From positions 5,580,001 to 5,644,000 of the forward strand of contig NZ_CP109162.1 of the NCBI RefSeq assembly GCF_035920445.1: a DNA stretch of 64,000 nucleotides, in the 5' to 3' direction. The position numbers and the translations under genes are program-made. Shown in pieces: positions 1 through 9,088 of this stretch. Positions within the stretch are counted from its first letter, which is position 1; each line of letters begins with the position of its first letter. The notes under the pieces are model-generated. The model did no database searches. It saw only the letters and a list, made by a program, of their open reading frames with translations, and had not been told where the DNA came from. Source of the stretch: Nocardia sp. NBC_01730. GTDB lineage: Bacteria > Actinomycetota > Actinomycetes > Mycobacteriales > Mycobacteriaceae.

Positions 1-722
1 GCTGCGAGATCGTGATCGAGTCGATCCGGAAGTTCGGCGACAACGACTTCATCGTGGTGCGGTTCGCGCTGACCAATCAGCACGGCGAGGTCACCATCGT
101 CGGATCGACGACGATCGTCGCGCGCCGCGGCGCGCAGGTCGACGCGAACCTCGACCACGTGGCCGAGAACATCATGATGCACGGGCATTCGAACGAACCC
201 GACATGGCCGCACCAGATCTGGCCCACAACGATGTGCTGGTCCCGCTCGGTGTCAGCCCGCTGACCGAACCGACCGATCATGCGATCGCGCCGGTGCGGA
301 CGGTGCCCGCCTTCGACGAACTCACCGTCGGCGACCAGCTGCCCGGCGGCACATTCCGGCTGACCCGCGGCGACTTGGCCAACTACGCTGGCGTCTCCGG
401 CGACGCCAACCCGATCCACTTCAGCGATCACGCCGCGCACCTTGCGGGTCTGCCGACCGTCGTCGCGCACGGCATGCTGACGATGGGCCTCGCGGGCGGC
501 TATCTGACCTCCTGGCTGGGCGATCCGATCGCCATCCGGAAGTTCAGCGTGCGCTTCTCCGGCTTCGTCCCGGTCGCCGCGAACACGGCGAGCACGGTGG
601 ACTTCACCGGCCGGGTCAAATCGCTCGACCCGCACACGCGAACCGCGACCATCCTGCTCGGCGGCACCTCCGAGGGCCGCAAGCTATTCGGCCGCGCGCT
701 CGCCGAGGTGCGGTTCACCTAG
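1..722 (+). CDS. MaoC-type (hot-dog) dehydratase, 5' end outside window
   Basis: Only the 3' part of the gene is present: the frame is already open at base 3 and reads CEIVIESIRKFGD before the first possible start (GTG at 12), which looks like the last strands of a first hot-dog domain rather than a true N-terminus. The rest carries a complete second hot-dog domain with the MaoC hydratase signature around residues 125-140 (YAGVSGDANPIHFSD, the Asp and His of the hydratase dyad). The arrangement matches actinobacterial fused two-hot-dog dehydratases that hydrate or dehydrate acyl-CoA or acyl-ACP substrates in fatty-acid or mycolate metabolism. The substrate cannot be read from the sequence. 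It converges on the next gene with a 2-base gap. Confidence 0.75.
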   Translation, partial: CEIVIESIRKFGDNDFIVVRFALTNQHGEVTIVGSTTIVARRGAQVDANLDHVAENIMMHGHSNEPDMAAPDLAHNDVLVPLGVSPLTEPTDHAIAPVRTVPAFDELTVGDQLPGGTFRLTRGDLANYAGVSGDANPIHFSDHAAHLAGLPTVVAHGMLTMGLAGGYLTSWLGDPIAIRKFSVRFSGFVPVAANTASTVDFTGRVKSLDPHTRTATILLGGTSEGRKLFGRALAEVRFT

Positions 723-724
723 GA

Positions 725-2206
725 TCACTCGCCCAGCACGGCGTGCATCAGGTAGACGTTGTAGTCGCTCCAGGTCGAGATGGTGAAGTAGAAGTCCGAG
801 CCGGACGACCACGGGTGGATGAATCCGCCGTACAGCTCCGGGTAGTCCAGCACGGTCACCGTCGGCGTGCTCTCCGACCATACGCCCTGCGGTGAATTCG
901 CCTCGCGGACGACGATGGCGGCCTTGGCCGTATCCAGATAGCTCATCTGCCAGACGTTGCGGGCGGCGTCGAAGCGGACCGAGAGTTCACCGACCGGACC
1001 GTTCACAATCGATGTGGCCGAGTCGAATCCGCCGACCGGCGTCCAGCCGCCGTCGCGCCAGTACTGGTAGGCAGTGGTGTTGAGGATCTGGTCCTTGAGC
1101 ACCCTGGCCAGGCCGACCGCGCCGAGGCGAGTGTTTGGCGTGCCGAACATGTACACGTGATCGCCGTGCGGAACCATCGCGCTCACTTGGAAATTCGCGA
1201 GACCGAAGATGTTGTCCCAGCGGGCGTGCGGGTCCTTGGTCCACGTCTGGCCGTGGTCGTCGGAATAGGCGATGCCGCCGTAGTTGGTGAAGAACGTGCC
1301 GGGGACGCTGTTCCAGGTCCGAATGGACATGTAGCTCAGGTATTGTCGGTCGCCCACCGCGAAACCGGAGGTGGGGATCGTGGTGACCTCGACGTTGTCG
1401 AGCTTGCGGCTGGAGAGCACCTCGGCCGCGTGGCACCGGCCGTCGGTGACCATGCGGTCGTAGGTCATCCCGTCGGCCAAGTCGCGGTCGGTGCTGAAGG
1501 CGAGCACGTTGCTACGCCAATCCATTCCCATGCCGCCCGGCGGATGGAAGCCGCGCCCGACCGTGTCACCAAACGCGGTCGCGATCTCACCCGGCGCGCT
1601 CTCCCACATGATGCCGAGATCGGTGCCGTCCACCTGCCAGCGCTTGTCCGTGCGGTTCACCGAGTTCGCGCCGGTCAGTTTGGCCACCTCGCGCACCGCC
1701 GCGATCCGCGGCGCGGGCCGGGCAGGCGACTGTGCCGCGGTCTCGACCGGTGGCTGCACCGGCGCAGGCGGCGGAGGCACCAGGCCGGGATCCGGGCCGG
1801 GACCGGGAATCGCGAAGTGGAAAGGCTTGAGATTCAACAGAATCTCCGGAATTCCGACCAGCGCGCCGAGTCCGGGTGGCGCATCGGGCAGGTCGGTGAG
1901 ATCGGGGCACGGATTGGCGCACGGGTCCGGCGGCAGCTCCGTCCGCGTCCGCGTCGGTGTGGCGTCCGGCGGCTGCGGCGGGAGCACAGTGATCACCGGA
2001 TACGGAATCGGCACCTCGAGCGTCTTGGGCACCAACGGCTCATGGGCTGTCACCGGGTCGGTCGCGCACGGTCCGGTCCCCGGCACTCCGACCTCACGGT
2101 CGGAGCCAGGCGCCTGCGGCGCCGCGGCGGCAGGTCGGTCGGCGTACAACAACGCCCCCGCCCCGACCACAACCACGCCTACCGCGGCCATCCATCGCAT
2201 GGCCAT
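725..2206 (-). CDS. secreted DUF4185 domain protein
   Basis: About 493 residues. The start is taken at ATG 2206 because AGGGG lies five bases upstream; a GTG at 2233 is also in frame but has no such site. Residues 1-30 form a signal peptide or anchor (hydrophobic run VGVVVVGAGALL, then an Ala-rich cleavage region). A Pro-rich linker of roughly 140 residues follows, and then the DUF4185 domain, which begins near VAKLTGANSVNRTDKRWQV and carries repeated strand motifs such as AFGDTVG and YSDDHGQTW that suggest a beta-propeller or sialidase-like fold. Such proteins are exported and probably bind or act on surface glycans, but no reaction is established. The gene stands alone. Confidence 0.75.
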   Translation of the reverse strand: MAMRWMAAVGVVVVGAGALLYADRPAAAAPQAPGSDREVGVPGTGPCATDPVTAHEPLVPKTLEVPIPYPVITVLPPQPPDATPTRTRTELPPDPCANPCPDLTDLPDAPPGLGALVGIPEILLNLKPFHFAIPGPGPDPGLVPPPPAPVQPPVETAAQSPARPAPRIAAVREVAKLTGANSVNRTDKRWQVDGTDLGIMWESAPGEIATAFGDTVGRGFHPPGGMGMDWRSNVLAFSTDRDLADGMTYDRMVTDGRCHAAEVLSSRKLDNVEVTTIPTSGFAVGDRQYLSYMSIRTWNSVPGTFFTNYGGIAYSDDHGQTWTKDPHARWDNIFGLANFQVSAMVPHGDHVYMFGTPNTRLGAVGLARVLKDQILNTTAYQYWRDGGWTPVGGFDSATSIVNGPVGELSVRFDAARNVWQMSYLDTAKAAIVVREANSPQGVWSESTPTVTVLDYPELYGGFIHPWSSGSDFYFTISTWSDYNVYLMHAVLGE

Positions 2207-2470
2207 AGGTACCCCTCGAAGTCCGTCGGACACGTACCAGCGGACCGACCCTACCCTGTTCGGCTACCGAAACCGGCCTACCGACACGTCCGGCGCTGGG
2301 ACCGAGGACCCGAAGACAACGATCTCACCGCCAGAGGAATCCGAGAAGCGGTCACAGAAGATCTGCACCGACTGCGGCCAGGTCCGCGCGGCGGGCGTCG
2401 GGCCGCTGCAGCGCGGACAGTCCGGCTTCGACGCGCGACTGGATCTGGACGGCGACGGGATCGCCCGCGA

Positions 2471-3589
2471 TCAGTGCACGGCCTCGAAGGTCAGGATCGT
2501 CGCGCCGATGCGGATCAGGTCGCCGTCGGCCAGCAGCGCGCCGGTGTCGACGGAGTTGTCGTTGACGTACACGCCATTGGCCGAAAGCAGATCCTTGATG
2601 AGCAGCCCGGCCCGGCTCGGCATGATGTGCGCGTGGTAGCGGCTGACCTTGGGATCCTCCAGGACGAGGTCGTTGTCGGTCATCCGGCCGATACGGATAC
2701 CGCCCCGCGCGATCGCCACCACGCGGCCGTCGGCCATCCGTAACCGCCCGCTGCGCACGGCGCGCGGCAGCTCGGTGACGGTCTCGGTCATCGCCGCGGC
2801 CATTCGTTCGACCTGGCGTAGTTCGACCGTGTTCAGCGGCTCCTGCCGCAACACCCGCTGTTCCAGATCGACCAGTGCGGGCCCGGGATCGATGCCCAGC
2901 TCGTCGGCCAGCACCGTACGCACCCGCCTGCACGCGTCCAGCGCGTCGGCCTGGCGTCCGGACAAGTACAGCGCGCTGATCAGCTGACCCCACAGCGGTT
3001 CGCGCAGCGGATGCTCGGTCGTCATCGCGACCAGCTCACCGATCACCGAAGAAGCACGCCCACAGGCGATTTCGGCGTCGATTCGGGCCGAGGCGGCGAG
3101 CAGCCGCTCCTCGTCCATGGCGGTGGCGAAACCGTCGGCGAACTGCAGACCGGCCAAATCGGCCAGCGCCCGGCCGCTCCACTCGTGCAACGCCGAGCCG
3201 AACAGTCGCGCGGCGCCCGCGTGATCGCCGATCTCGGCGGCGCGGGTGCCCGCCTCCCGTGCCGCCTCGAAACGCCCCAGATCGCAGGCGGTATCAGCGA
3301 TCTCCAGCCGGTAGCCGGCGGACTCGGTACGCAGCACCTGCGCCGGGTCCACACCCGAATTTCGCAGCGCCTTGCGGATATTCGAGACGAACACCTGCAG
3401 GCTGGCGGCGTAGGATTCGGGCGGATCCTCGTTCCACACCATGTCGGCCAGCGCGGCCGACGACACCGCACGCCGCCGATTCACGGCGAGCGCGGCAAGC
3501 AGAGCTCGCGGTTTGGGCCCGCCGACCGCCACCGGCTCATCGCCGACGAGCAGTCGCACGGGCCCGAGCACGCGCACATCCAAACTCAT
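2471..3589 (-). CDS. embR: EmbR-like SARP regulator with FHA domain
   Basis: About 372 residues, close to the 388 of M. tuberculosis EmbR. Three domains are visible in order: an OmpR-type winged helix (residues 1-95, VRVLGPVRLL to QVFVSNIRKAL), a bacterial transcriptional activation domain (about 100-245, ending DELGIDPGPALVDLEQ) and a C-terminal FHA domain (about 285-370, with IRIGRMTDNDLVLEDPKVSR and the SANGVYVND loop). FHA domains bind phosphothreonine; EmbR is known to be controlled by Ser/Thr kinases and to activate the embCAB arabinosyltransferase genes. That target is inferred, since emb genes are not in this window. ATG 3589 is preferred over a TTG at 3598. Confidence 0.8.
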   Translation of the reverse strand: MSLDVRVLGPVRLLVGDEPVAVGGPKPRALLAALAVNRRRAVSSAALADMVWNEDPPESYAASLQVFVSNIRKALRNSGVDPAQVLRTESAGYRLEIADTACDLGRFEAAREAGTRAAEIGDHAGAARLFGSALHEWSGRALADLAGLQFADGFATAMDEERLLAASARIDAEIACGRASSVIGELVAMTTEHPLREPLWGQLISALYLSGRQADALDACRRVRTVLADELGIDPGPALVDLEQRVLRQEPLNTVELRQVERMAAAMTETVTELPRAVRSGRLRMADGRVVAIARGGIRIGRMTDNDLVLEDPKVSRYHAHIMPSRAGLLIKDLLSANGVYVNDNSVDTGALLADGDLIRIGATILTFEAVH

Positions 3590-3621
3590 GTGCTTCAAGC
3601 CCCCCGAAGGGTCTAATCGGG

Positions 3622-4656
3622 TCAGGCGCTGATCGAACGTCCTGCGGACTTCAGATCATTGCACGCCTCGAGGACTCGCGCCGCCATCGCCGACTCGGCC
3701 TTCTTCAGGTAACCGCGCGGGTCGTATGCCTTCTTGTTGCCGACCTCACCGTCGATCTTGAGCACGCCGTCGTAATTGGTGAACATGTGCCCGGCGACGG
3801 GGCGGGTGAACGCGTACTGAGTGTCGGTGTCGACGTTCATCTTCACCACACCGAAGCGCAGCGAGTCCTCGATCTCGGACTTCAGCGAGCCCGAACCGCC
3901 GTGGAAGACGAAGTCGAATGGCTGCGCGTCGGCGTCGAGGCCCAGCTTGGCCGTGGCAACGCGCTGGCCCTCGGCCAGCACCTCGGGCTTGAGCACCACG
4001 TTGCCCGGCTTGTACACACCGTGCACGTTGCCGAAGGTGGCGGCGAGCAGGTACTTGCCGTTCTCGCCCGCGCCGAGCGCGTCGATGGTCTTCTCGAAGT
4101 CCTCAGGTGAGGTGTAGAGCTTCTCGTTGATCTCGGCCTCGACGCCGTCCTCTTCACCACCGACGACGCCGATCTCGACCTCGAGGATGATGTTGGCGGC
4201 GTGCGTCGCCTTCAGCAGTTCCTTCGCGATCTCCAGGTTCTCGTCGATCGGGATCGCGGAGCCATCCCACATGTGCGATTGGAACAGCGGGTTCCGACCG
4301 GCGTTCACCCGCTCCTGGGAGATGGCGATCAGCGGCCGCACGAAGCTGTCGAGCTTGTCCTTCGGGCAGTGGTCGGTGTGCAGCGCGATGGTCACGTCGT
4401 ACTTCGCGGCGATCACGTGCGCGAACTCGGCCAACGCGACCGCGCCGGTCACCATGTCCTTCACACCCTGGCCGGAACCGAACTCCGCACCGCCGGTGGA
4501 GAACTGGATGATGCCGTCACTGCCCGCATCCGCGAAACCCTTGATGGCCGCGTTGATCGTCTCCGACGACGTGCAGTTGATGGCCGGGAAAGCGAAGGAA
4601 TTGGCTTTGGCCCGACCGAGCATCTCGGCGTAGACCTCCGGACTCGCGATGGGCAC
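3622..4656 (-). CDS. fba: class II fructose-bisphosphate aldolase
   Basis: 344 residues from GTG 4656, chosen because GGAGG stands seven bases upstream and because the protein then begins PIASPEVYAEMLG as in the M. tuberculosis enzyme; the open frame runs a further 67 non-homologous codons upstream. It cleaves fructose 1,6-bisphosphate to dihydroxyacetone phosphate and glyceraldehyde 3-phosphate in glycolysis and runs in reverse in gluconeogenesis. Zinc ligands are visible in LHTDHCPKD, NVHGVYKPG and VFHGGSGS, and the class II metal-site acidic motif is in LEVEIGVVGGEEDGV. It ends just downstream of embR's start and is followed on the other strand by the DedA genes, the same order as Rv0363c-Rv0364. 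Confidence 0.97.
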   Translation of the reverse strand: MPIASPEVYAEMLGRAKANSFAFPAINCTSSETINAAIKGFADAGSDGIIQFSTGGAEFGSGQGVKDMVTGAVALAEFAHVIAAKYDVTIALHTDHCPKDKLDSFVRPLIAISQERVNAGRNPLFQSHMWDGSAIPIDENLEIAKELLKATHAANIILEVEIGVVGGEEDGVEAEINEKLYTSPEDFEKTIDALGAGENGKYLLAATFGNVHGVYKPGNVVLKPEVLAEGQRVATAKLGLDADAQPFDFVFHGGSGSLKSEIEDSLRFGVVKMNVDTDTQYAFTRPVAGHMFTNYDGVLKIDGEVGNKKAYDPRGYLKKAESAMAARVLEACNDLKSAGRSISA

Positions 4657-4889
4657 AGTAAGACCTCCGTGTTGTTGCGGCAATAGACCTATTTTGTCTG
4701 CCATCACCCTAAGGCAGCAGTGTTCGTCCTGGTATGCAGGGAGGGAGTGCGGAGTTGACCGGCGGGTATTTTCGCGCACAGCGAGAGGTTTCTCAGGTGG
4801 AGCCGGTACTGTGGGGCCGGTAATTGCGCTGGCAGCTTCCGACGCGGTGGTAAGCAAGGCAGGCCAGCCGTTTCGGGACAGGAGGCCAC

Positions 4890-5612
4890 GTGATTCTGCA
4901 GGCAGCGACGGAATCGGTGACGAGCAACCTCGCGCTTACCGAGTTGCTCGACCCGATGCACCTGCTCACGGAGACGTGGCTGAAGAACGCGGTGCTCCCG
5001 GCGATCCTGGTGATCGTCTTCATCGAGACCGGTCTGCTCTTCCCGATCCTGCCCGGCGACTCGCTGCTGTTCACCGGCGGCCTGCTGGCGGCGCAGCCGC
5101 ATCCTCCGGTCTCGATCTGGGTACTGGTGCCCGCCGTCGCGCTGATCGCCTTCGCCGGTGACCAATGTGGGTATTGGATCGGCCGGGCGATCGGGCCCGC
5201 CCTCTTCCACAAGGAGGACACCCGCTTCTTCAAGAAGCACTACGTGACGGAGACGCACGCGTTCTTCGAGAAGCACGGTCCCAAGACGATCATCCTGGCC
5301 CGGTTCGTGCCGATCGTGCGGACCTTCATGCCGGTGCTGGCCGGTGTGTCCAAGATGGACTACCGCAAGTTCGTCGCCTTCGACATCGTCGGCGCGATCC
5401 TGTGGGGTGGCGGCGTCACGGTGCTCGGTTACTTCCTGGGCAACGTCGCCTTCATCCGGGACCACGTCGAGGCGATCTTCCTGCTCATCGTGTTCGTGTC
5501 GATTCTGCCGGGCGTCATGGCGATAGGGCGGAAACTGCTCGACCGCGGCGGACCCGAGGCGGAAGCGGCCGAGGCCGAGCTGGCCGCCTCGACGAACGAG
5601 CCGACCCGCTGA
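4890..5612 (+). CDS. DedA-family membrane protein
   Basis: 240 residues from a GTG with AGGAGG five bases upstream. DedA proteins of the VTT/SNARE-associated superfamily are polytopic and act in lipid handling at the membrane, including undecaprenyl phosphate recycling in some members. Visible signatures are the first re-entrant loop with ETGLLFPILPGDSLLF (residues 48-63) and the second, ARFVPIVRTFMPVLAG near residue 140, followed by a long hydrophobic C-terminal helix. It is the counterpart of Rv0364 by position beside fba. The next gene starts four bases after this stop, so the two DedA paralogues are probably co-transcribed. Confidence 0.85.
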   Translation: MILQAATESVTSNLALTELLDPMHLLTETWLKNAVLPAILVIVFIETGLLFPILPGDSLLFTGGLLAAQPHPPVSIWVLVPAVALIAFAGDQCGYWIGRAIGPALFHKEDTRFFKKHYVTETHAFFEKHGPKTIILARFVPIVRTFMPVLAGVSKMDYRKFVAFDIVGAILWGGGVTVLGYFLGNVAFIRDHVEAIFLLIVFVSILPGVMAIGRKLLDRGGPEAEAAEAELAASTNEPTR

Positions 5613-5616
5613 GCAG

Positions 5617-6315
5617 GTGTCCATGGCGTCGTCGCCCCTAGCTGTGGGCAGTTTCGATCCGCTGATGTCGGCGGGCCCCGTGCTCGTCTGGACAGTGGTG
5701 TTGACCTTTGTCTTCCTGGAATGCGCTGTAATCCTCGGGCTATTTCTGCCTGGCGACTCCATGCTGATCACCGCTGGCATCGTGATGGCGTCCAACGCCT
5801 CCAACGAAGCGCACGTGTGGGCGCTGTCGCTGGGTGCGATGGTCGCGGCCATCGCGGGCAACCAGGTCGGATACGTGATCGGCCACCGGACCGGTCAGCA
5901 TCTGGTCGCCCGCAAGGACGGCAGATACATCAACGTCCGCAACCTGCAACGGGTGGCGGAGTTGTTGCACCGGCACGGGTTCGTCGCGGTGCTGATCGCC
6001 AGGTGGATTCCGTGGGTGCGCACGCTGTGCCCTTCGGTCGCGGGCGCGGCACGGATGGACCACCGCAAGTTCACCGTGGCCAGTACCGTCGGCGCGATCA
6101 TCTGGGCGCCGGTCCTGCTGCTGATCGGCTACTACGCGGGAAGCTTCCTGGAAGGGATCCCGTGGCTGATGCCGATCGTGATCGGCACGCTGGTGGTCGG
6201 CCTTGTCATCGGGACAGTGCTCGGTGTGCGGCACTACCGGCAGGAAATGTCGCGGCCCGTGGAGGATTTCGCGATGGAGGGCGCGCCGAGCGCTCTGCTG
6301 GAGACCGAGGGGTGA
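5617..6315 (+). CDS. second DedA-family membrane protein
   Basis: 232 residues. It repeats the DedA architecture of its upstream neighbour: LGLFLPGDSMLI in the first re-entrant segment and ARWIPWVRTLCPSVAG in the second, with GAIIWAPVLLLIGYYAG as a late membrane span. Amino-acid identity to the neighbour is clear only in these motifs, so the pair is an old duplication rather than a recent one. The 4-base gap points to a two-gene operon, and the partners may form a hetero-oligomer or have divided substrates; that is inference. GTG 5617 is the first possible start after the upstream stop; ATG 5623 is also possible. Confidence 0.8.
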   Translation: MSMASSPLAVGSFDPLMSAGPVLVWTVVLTFVFLECAVILGLFLPGDSMLITAGIVMASNASNEAHVWALSLGAMVAAIAGNQVGYVIGHRTGQHLVARKDGRYINVRNLQRVAELLHRHGFVAVLIARWIPWVRTLCPSVAGAARMDHRKFTVASTVGAIIWAPVLLLIGYYAGSFLEGIPWLMPIVIGTLVVGLVIGTVLGVRHYRQEMSRPVEDFAMEGAPSALLETEG

Positions 6316-6326
6316 CCGCGAGGTGG

Positions 6327-7565
6327 TCAGAGGCCCGCTGCGCTGACCAGGTATGCCGCCTCCATGAGCAGCCAACCGGACAGCTGCACGGACAGGTCGC
6401 GTTCGGGGACCTTGGATGAGGTCACCGAACCACCGGAGGTGAAATATCCGGCACCCGCACTGCCGCCGGGAAGTTTCGCGGGCCTGCTCCAGTCGTGCCC
6501 GAACAGCGGCTCGCCCTCGACATCGAGCCGATTCGCCCAGGCCGCCATGGCGGACGCGCGCACCATCGCGGCCGCCGCACGGCGATCGGCGACCTGCTGA
6601 CGGTCCTCGCCCGGCAGCATCACCGCGACCAGCGCCAGATAGCGGACCAGGATGCCATTGAATAATCCGCCGTCGCCGCCACCGCCGCCGTTCACGACGC
6701 CGCCGGTGGTCATGTGTTCCTCGACAGCGGCGAGCAGCCGGTGCACGCGCTCGGTGTGGCGAGGCTCGCCGGTCTGCACGGCCAGCTCGGTCTCCAGTCC
6801 GAGCACCACACCCTGGCAGTAGGTGAAAACGGGACGTTCGATCTCGCCGGAAGGCAGATGAATGCCGTCGAGGATCAGCCCGGTCCCCACGTCATGCAGC
6901 GTCTCGTCCAGCCAGTCGGCCATCTCCTGGGCGCGCTCGATCCGTCCGAGTCGCAGTAGCGCGATAGCGGCGGGCCCGTTGGCGGGCGCGTTGAAATAGT
7001 CCGATCCGATGCGCCAAGGCAGGCCGCCACCGATCTCCGGCTTCCAGCCCGCGTGGAGCGCTTTCTCCAACGCGACCAGTGCGCTGCGCGCCACACTGAT
7101 GCCCAGGATGCGCTCGGCGCGTTCGAGCGCGATCGCCAGCCAGGCCATGTCGTCGTAGTAGCTGTTGGTCCAGCCGGTGATGTTGCGGATCCGATGCGAG
7201 CGCGCGAGGGCGGCAATCCGCTTGCGGCGCACCAGAGTCGGCACTCTGTTCGCAGCGTCGGTCACGCAGTCGATCAGATGTGCCTGCCACCAGTAGTGCC
7301 ACGAGCCGAAAAACCGCTCCCGCTTGGTGGCGGGCCACCCGACGACCCCCAGTTCCGTGCCGGGCAGCGCCCACAGCGCACGCAGGTGGCGCGAGACGAT
7401 CGCGGATTCGGCCATATCCGCCCGTTCGGACCACCGGGTCGGGGACACCGCCGCGTCTCCGACCGCCTGGGAACGACTGATCGGCGGACGCGGTGCTGCG
7501 GGCTGCGGGGCCTGATCCCCGTTCTGCGCGCGCGGCACATCGATATCGTCGCTCCGCGAGGTCAT
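6327..7565 (-). CDS. glycoside hydrolase family 76 protein (alpha-1,6-mannanase type)
   Basis: 412 residues, convergent with the DedA pair. The sequence matches the Rv0365c family: an all-alpha (alpha/alpha)6 barrel with NSYYDDMAWLAIALERA, where GH76 enzymes carry the neighbouring catalytic aspartates, then GGLPWRIGSDYFNAPANGP and FTYCQGVVLGLE. GH76 enzymes cleave alpha-1,6-mannosidic bonds, the backbone linkage of actinobacterial lipoarabinomannan and of yeast mannan. No signal peptide is visible; the first 50 residues are polar and Pro/Gln-rich, so the protein looks cytoplasmic as drawn. ATG 7565 lacks a clear ribosome site and the true start may lie further in, nearer the conserved RWSERADMAESA. 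Confidence 0.8.
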   Translation of the reverse strand: MTSRSDDIDVPRAQNGDQAPQPAAPRPPISRSQAVGDAAVSPTRWSERADMAESAIVSRHLRALWALPGTELGVVGWPATKRERFFGSWHYWWQAHLIDCVTDAANRVPTLVRRKRIAALARSHRIRNITGWTNSYYDDMAWLAIALERAERILGISVARSALVALEKALHAGWKPEIGGGLPWRIGSDYFNAPANGPAAIALLRLGRIERAQEMADWLDETLHDVGTGLILDGIHLPSGEIERPVFTYCQGVVLGLETELAVQTGEPRHTERVHRLLAAVEEHMTTGGVVNGGGGGDGGLFNGILVRYLALVAVMLPGEDRQQVADRRAAAAMVRASAMAAWANRLDVEGEPLFGHDWSRPAKLPGGSAGAGYFTSGGSVTSSKVPERDLSVQLSGWLLMEAAYLVSAAGL

Positions 7566-7683
7566 GGGTCAATAGTGCCAGCCGAGAACGGATTTACGCG
7601 CCCGATTTGTTACAGAAGTGATGTGAAATCGTGCCGGTGCGGCTCGACGCAGGAAGATCTCCTGTTCGCGGCGTGTCGCCCGC

Positions 7684-7884
7684 TCACCACGCCGTCGCGC
7701 GGTCGGCGTGTCGACGGATCCACGCGTGCATCGCGATCCCGGCGGCCACGCCCGCGTCGATGCTGCGGGCGGAACCGAACTGCGCGATCGACACCATCAT
7801 CGCCGCCGCGGCTCCGGCGTGCTCGGTGAGGCCCGGGCCCTCCTGACCGAACAGCAGCAGGCAGGCCCGCGGCAGCACAACCAC
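7684..7884 (-). pseudogene. 3'-end duplicate of the TrmH/SpoU methyltransferase gene
   Basis: The reading frame PRACLLLFGQEGPGLTEHA ... MHAWIRRHADRATAW matches the last 65 or so residues of the intact methyltransferase at 9460-10173. Nucleotide similarity runs from about 7664 to about 7903. Nothing matching the first 170 residues is present. The copy has diverged (for example GLTEHAGAAAAM against GVTEHAKEAAAM), and the motif-3 asparagine of the SpoU fold is aspartate here (SIDAGVAAG against SINAGVAAG). It is therefore a non-functional gene end, not a small gene. It lies on the far side of the GlxA-type regulator. Confidence 0.8.
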
Positions 7885-7905
7885 CTCCAGGGAGACGAAG
7901 AATAA

Positions 7906-8994
7906 TCACCGAGCCCGTGCCTGCACCACATTCCGGGTCGACTCGGAACCCAATTTGCGCGACCTCTCAGTCCATGACGTCAGCACAGGGAGACCGGTGA
8001 CGCGCATCTCCGCGATCGACATGCCCCGGCGGCGGCGAGCGAGTTCACGCAGAGGGTTTGTGCTGAGATAGCCCACCCTGTTCGCCACCGCGTCGACAGT
8101 CAGCGACGTTGTCCGTAGCAGCTGCGCGGCATGTTCCAATCGGATGTCGTCCACGAATTCTTTGGGCGACATACCGAGTTCGGCCTGGATGACTCGCTGC
8201 AGAGTGCGTTCCGTTACACCCAGTTCGCCTGCTGTGGAAGAGATCCGGAATTGTTCGGAGAGATGATCACGGACCCATCGCTCGAACTCTACGATCACGG
8301 GATTACTCCTGGCCACTACCTCGGGCAGGAGGAAGTTCGCCTGTGTCTGCCGGTTTCCGATCGTCAAGTACCGCGCGACCAGTTGGGCAAGCGCGGGACT
8401 CCTGTCATTCAACAGTGACAACGCCAGATCCAACTGGAACAGCGAAGCCGCCGCTGTGGTGACACGATCGCCGTGGCACAGCGGCTGTTTCTCGTCGAGA
8501 CTGACCTGCGGATATCGATGACGGAAGCTCGGGCCGAGCCACCAACTGGTTGTTGCCGTCGATCCGTCCAGCACTCCCGCTTCGGCCAGAAAAAAAGTCC
8601 CCGTGCACGCCGCGGCAAGGTGGGCTCCATTATCGTAAGCGCGCCTGAGTCGGTCCAGGACCGGCTGCATCGGCGGCGACGATACCAGTTCGATAAGCCC
8701 TTCCGGGCTCATCACACTCACCGCAGGCACGATTATTCTGCTGAGTTTCGCCGGCGCATCGGGGAAAGGAAGTGTCGGTACTATATGCCCCTGGCCGGTG
8801 CGGACACTGTCGCCAAGTGACACGGTCCCGACATGCCACGCCATGGGCGGGGGATCGAGCTCCTCACGCAGCACGTTCGCAACACCCAAGACATCGAGGA
8901 GAGCAGCCAAACTGAAGTCAGCCACTCCGTCCACAACGAGGATCACGACATCCATGTGGGAAATGGCACCTGATGTGCGGTTCGTACCGCTCAT
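7906..8994 (-). CDS. GlxA-family regulator: DJ-1/PfpI domain plus AraC-type HTH
   Basis: 362 residues from ATG 8994; ATG 8955, which would begin MDVVILVVDGVADFSL, is equally possible because neither has a strong ribosome site. Residues 15-190 form a DJ-1/PfpI amidotransferase-like domain, with the nucleophile elbow at AAACTGTFFLAEAG. Residues 225-325 form the two-helix-turn-helix AraC domain (ISSTAGELGVTERTLQRVIQAELGMSPKEFVDDIRLEHAAQLL and NRVGYLSTNPLRELARRRRGMS). Members regulate nearby catabolic or stress genes in response to small molecules. No obvious target lies beside it. It is flanked by the two copies of the methyltransferase 3' end, so it probably arrived with the insertion. Confidence 0.85.
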   Translation of the reverse strand: MSGTNRTSGAISHMDVVILVVDGVADFSLAALLDVLGVANVLREELDPPPMAWHVGTVSLGDSVRTGQGHIVPTLPFPDAPAKLSRIIVPAVSVMSPEGLIELVSSPPMQPVLDRLRRAYDNGAHLAAACTGTFFLAEAGVLDGSTATTSWWLGPSFRHRYPQVSLDEKQPLCHGDRVTTAAASLFQLDLALSLLNDRSPALAQLVARYLTIGNRQTQANFLLPEVVARSNPVIVEFERWVRDHLSEQFRISSTAGELGVTERTLQRVIQAELGMSPKEFVDDIRLEHAAQLLRTTSLTVDAVANRVGYLSTNPLRELARRRRGMSIAEMRVTGLPVLTSWTERSRKLGSESTRNVVQARAR

Positions 8995-9088
8995 GCTTTA
9001 CCAGCCTACTCCCCCGACGACTGCCTCGAAACGTACTCGAGCGTCGTGAGATGTACGTTCGAGGAGCTGGCAGGATGCCCGCTGGCGC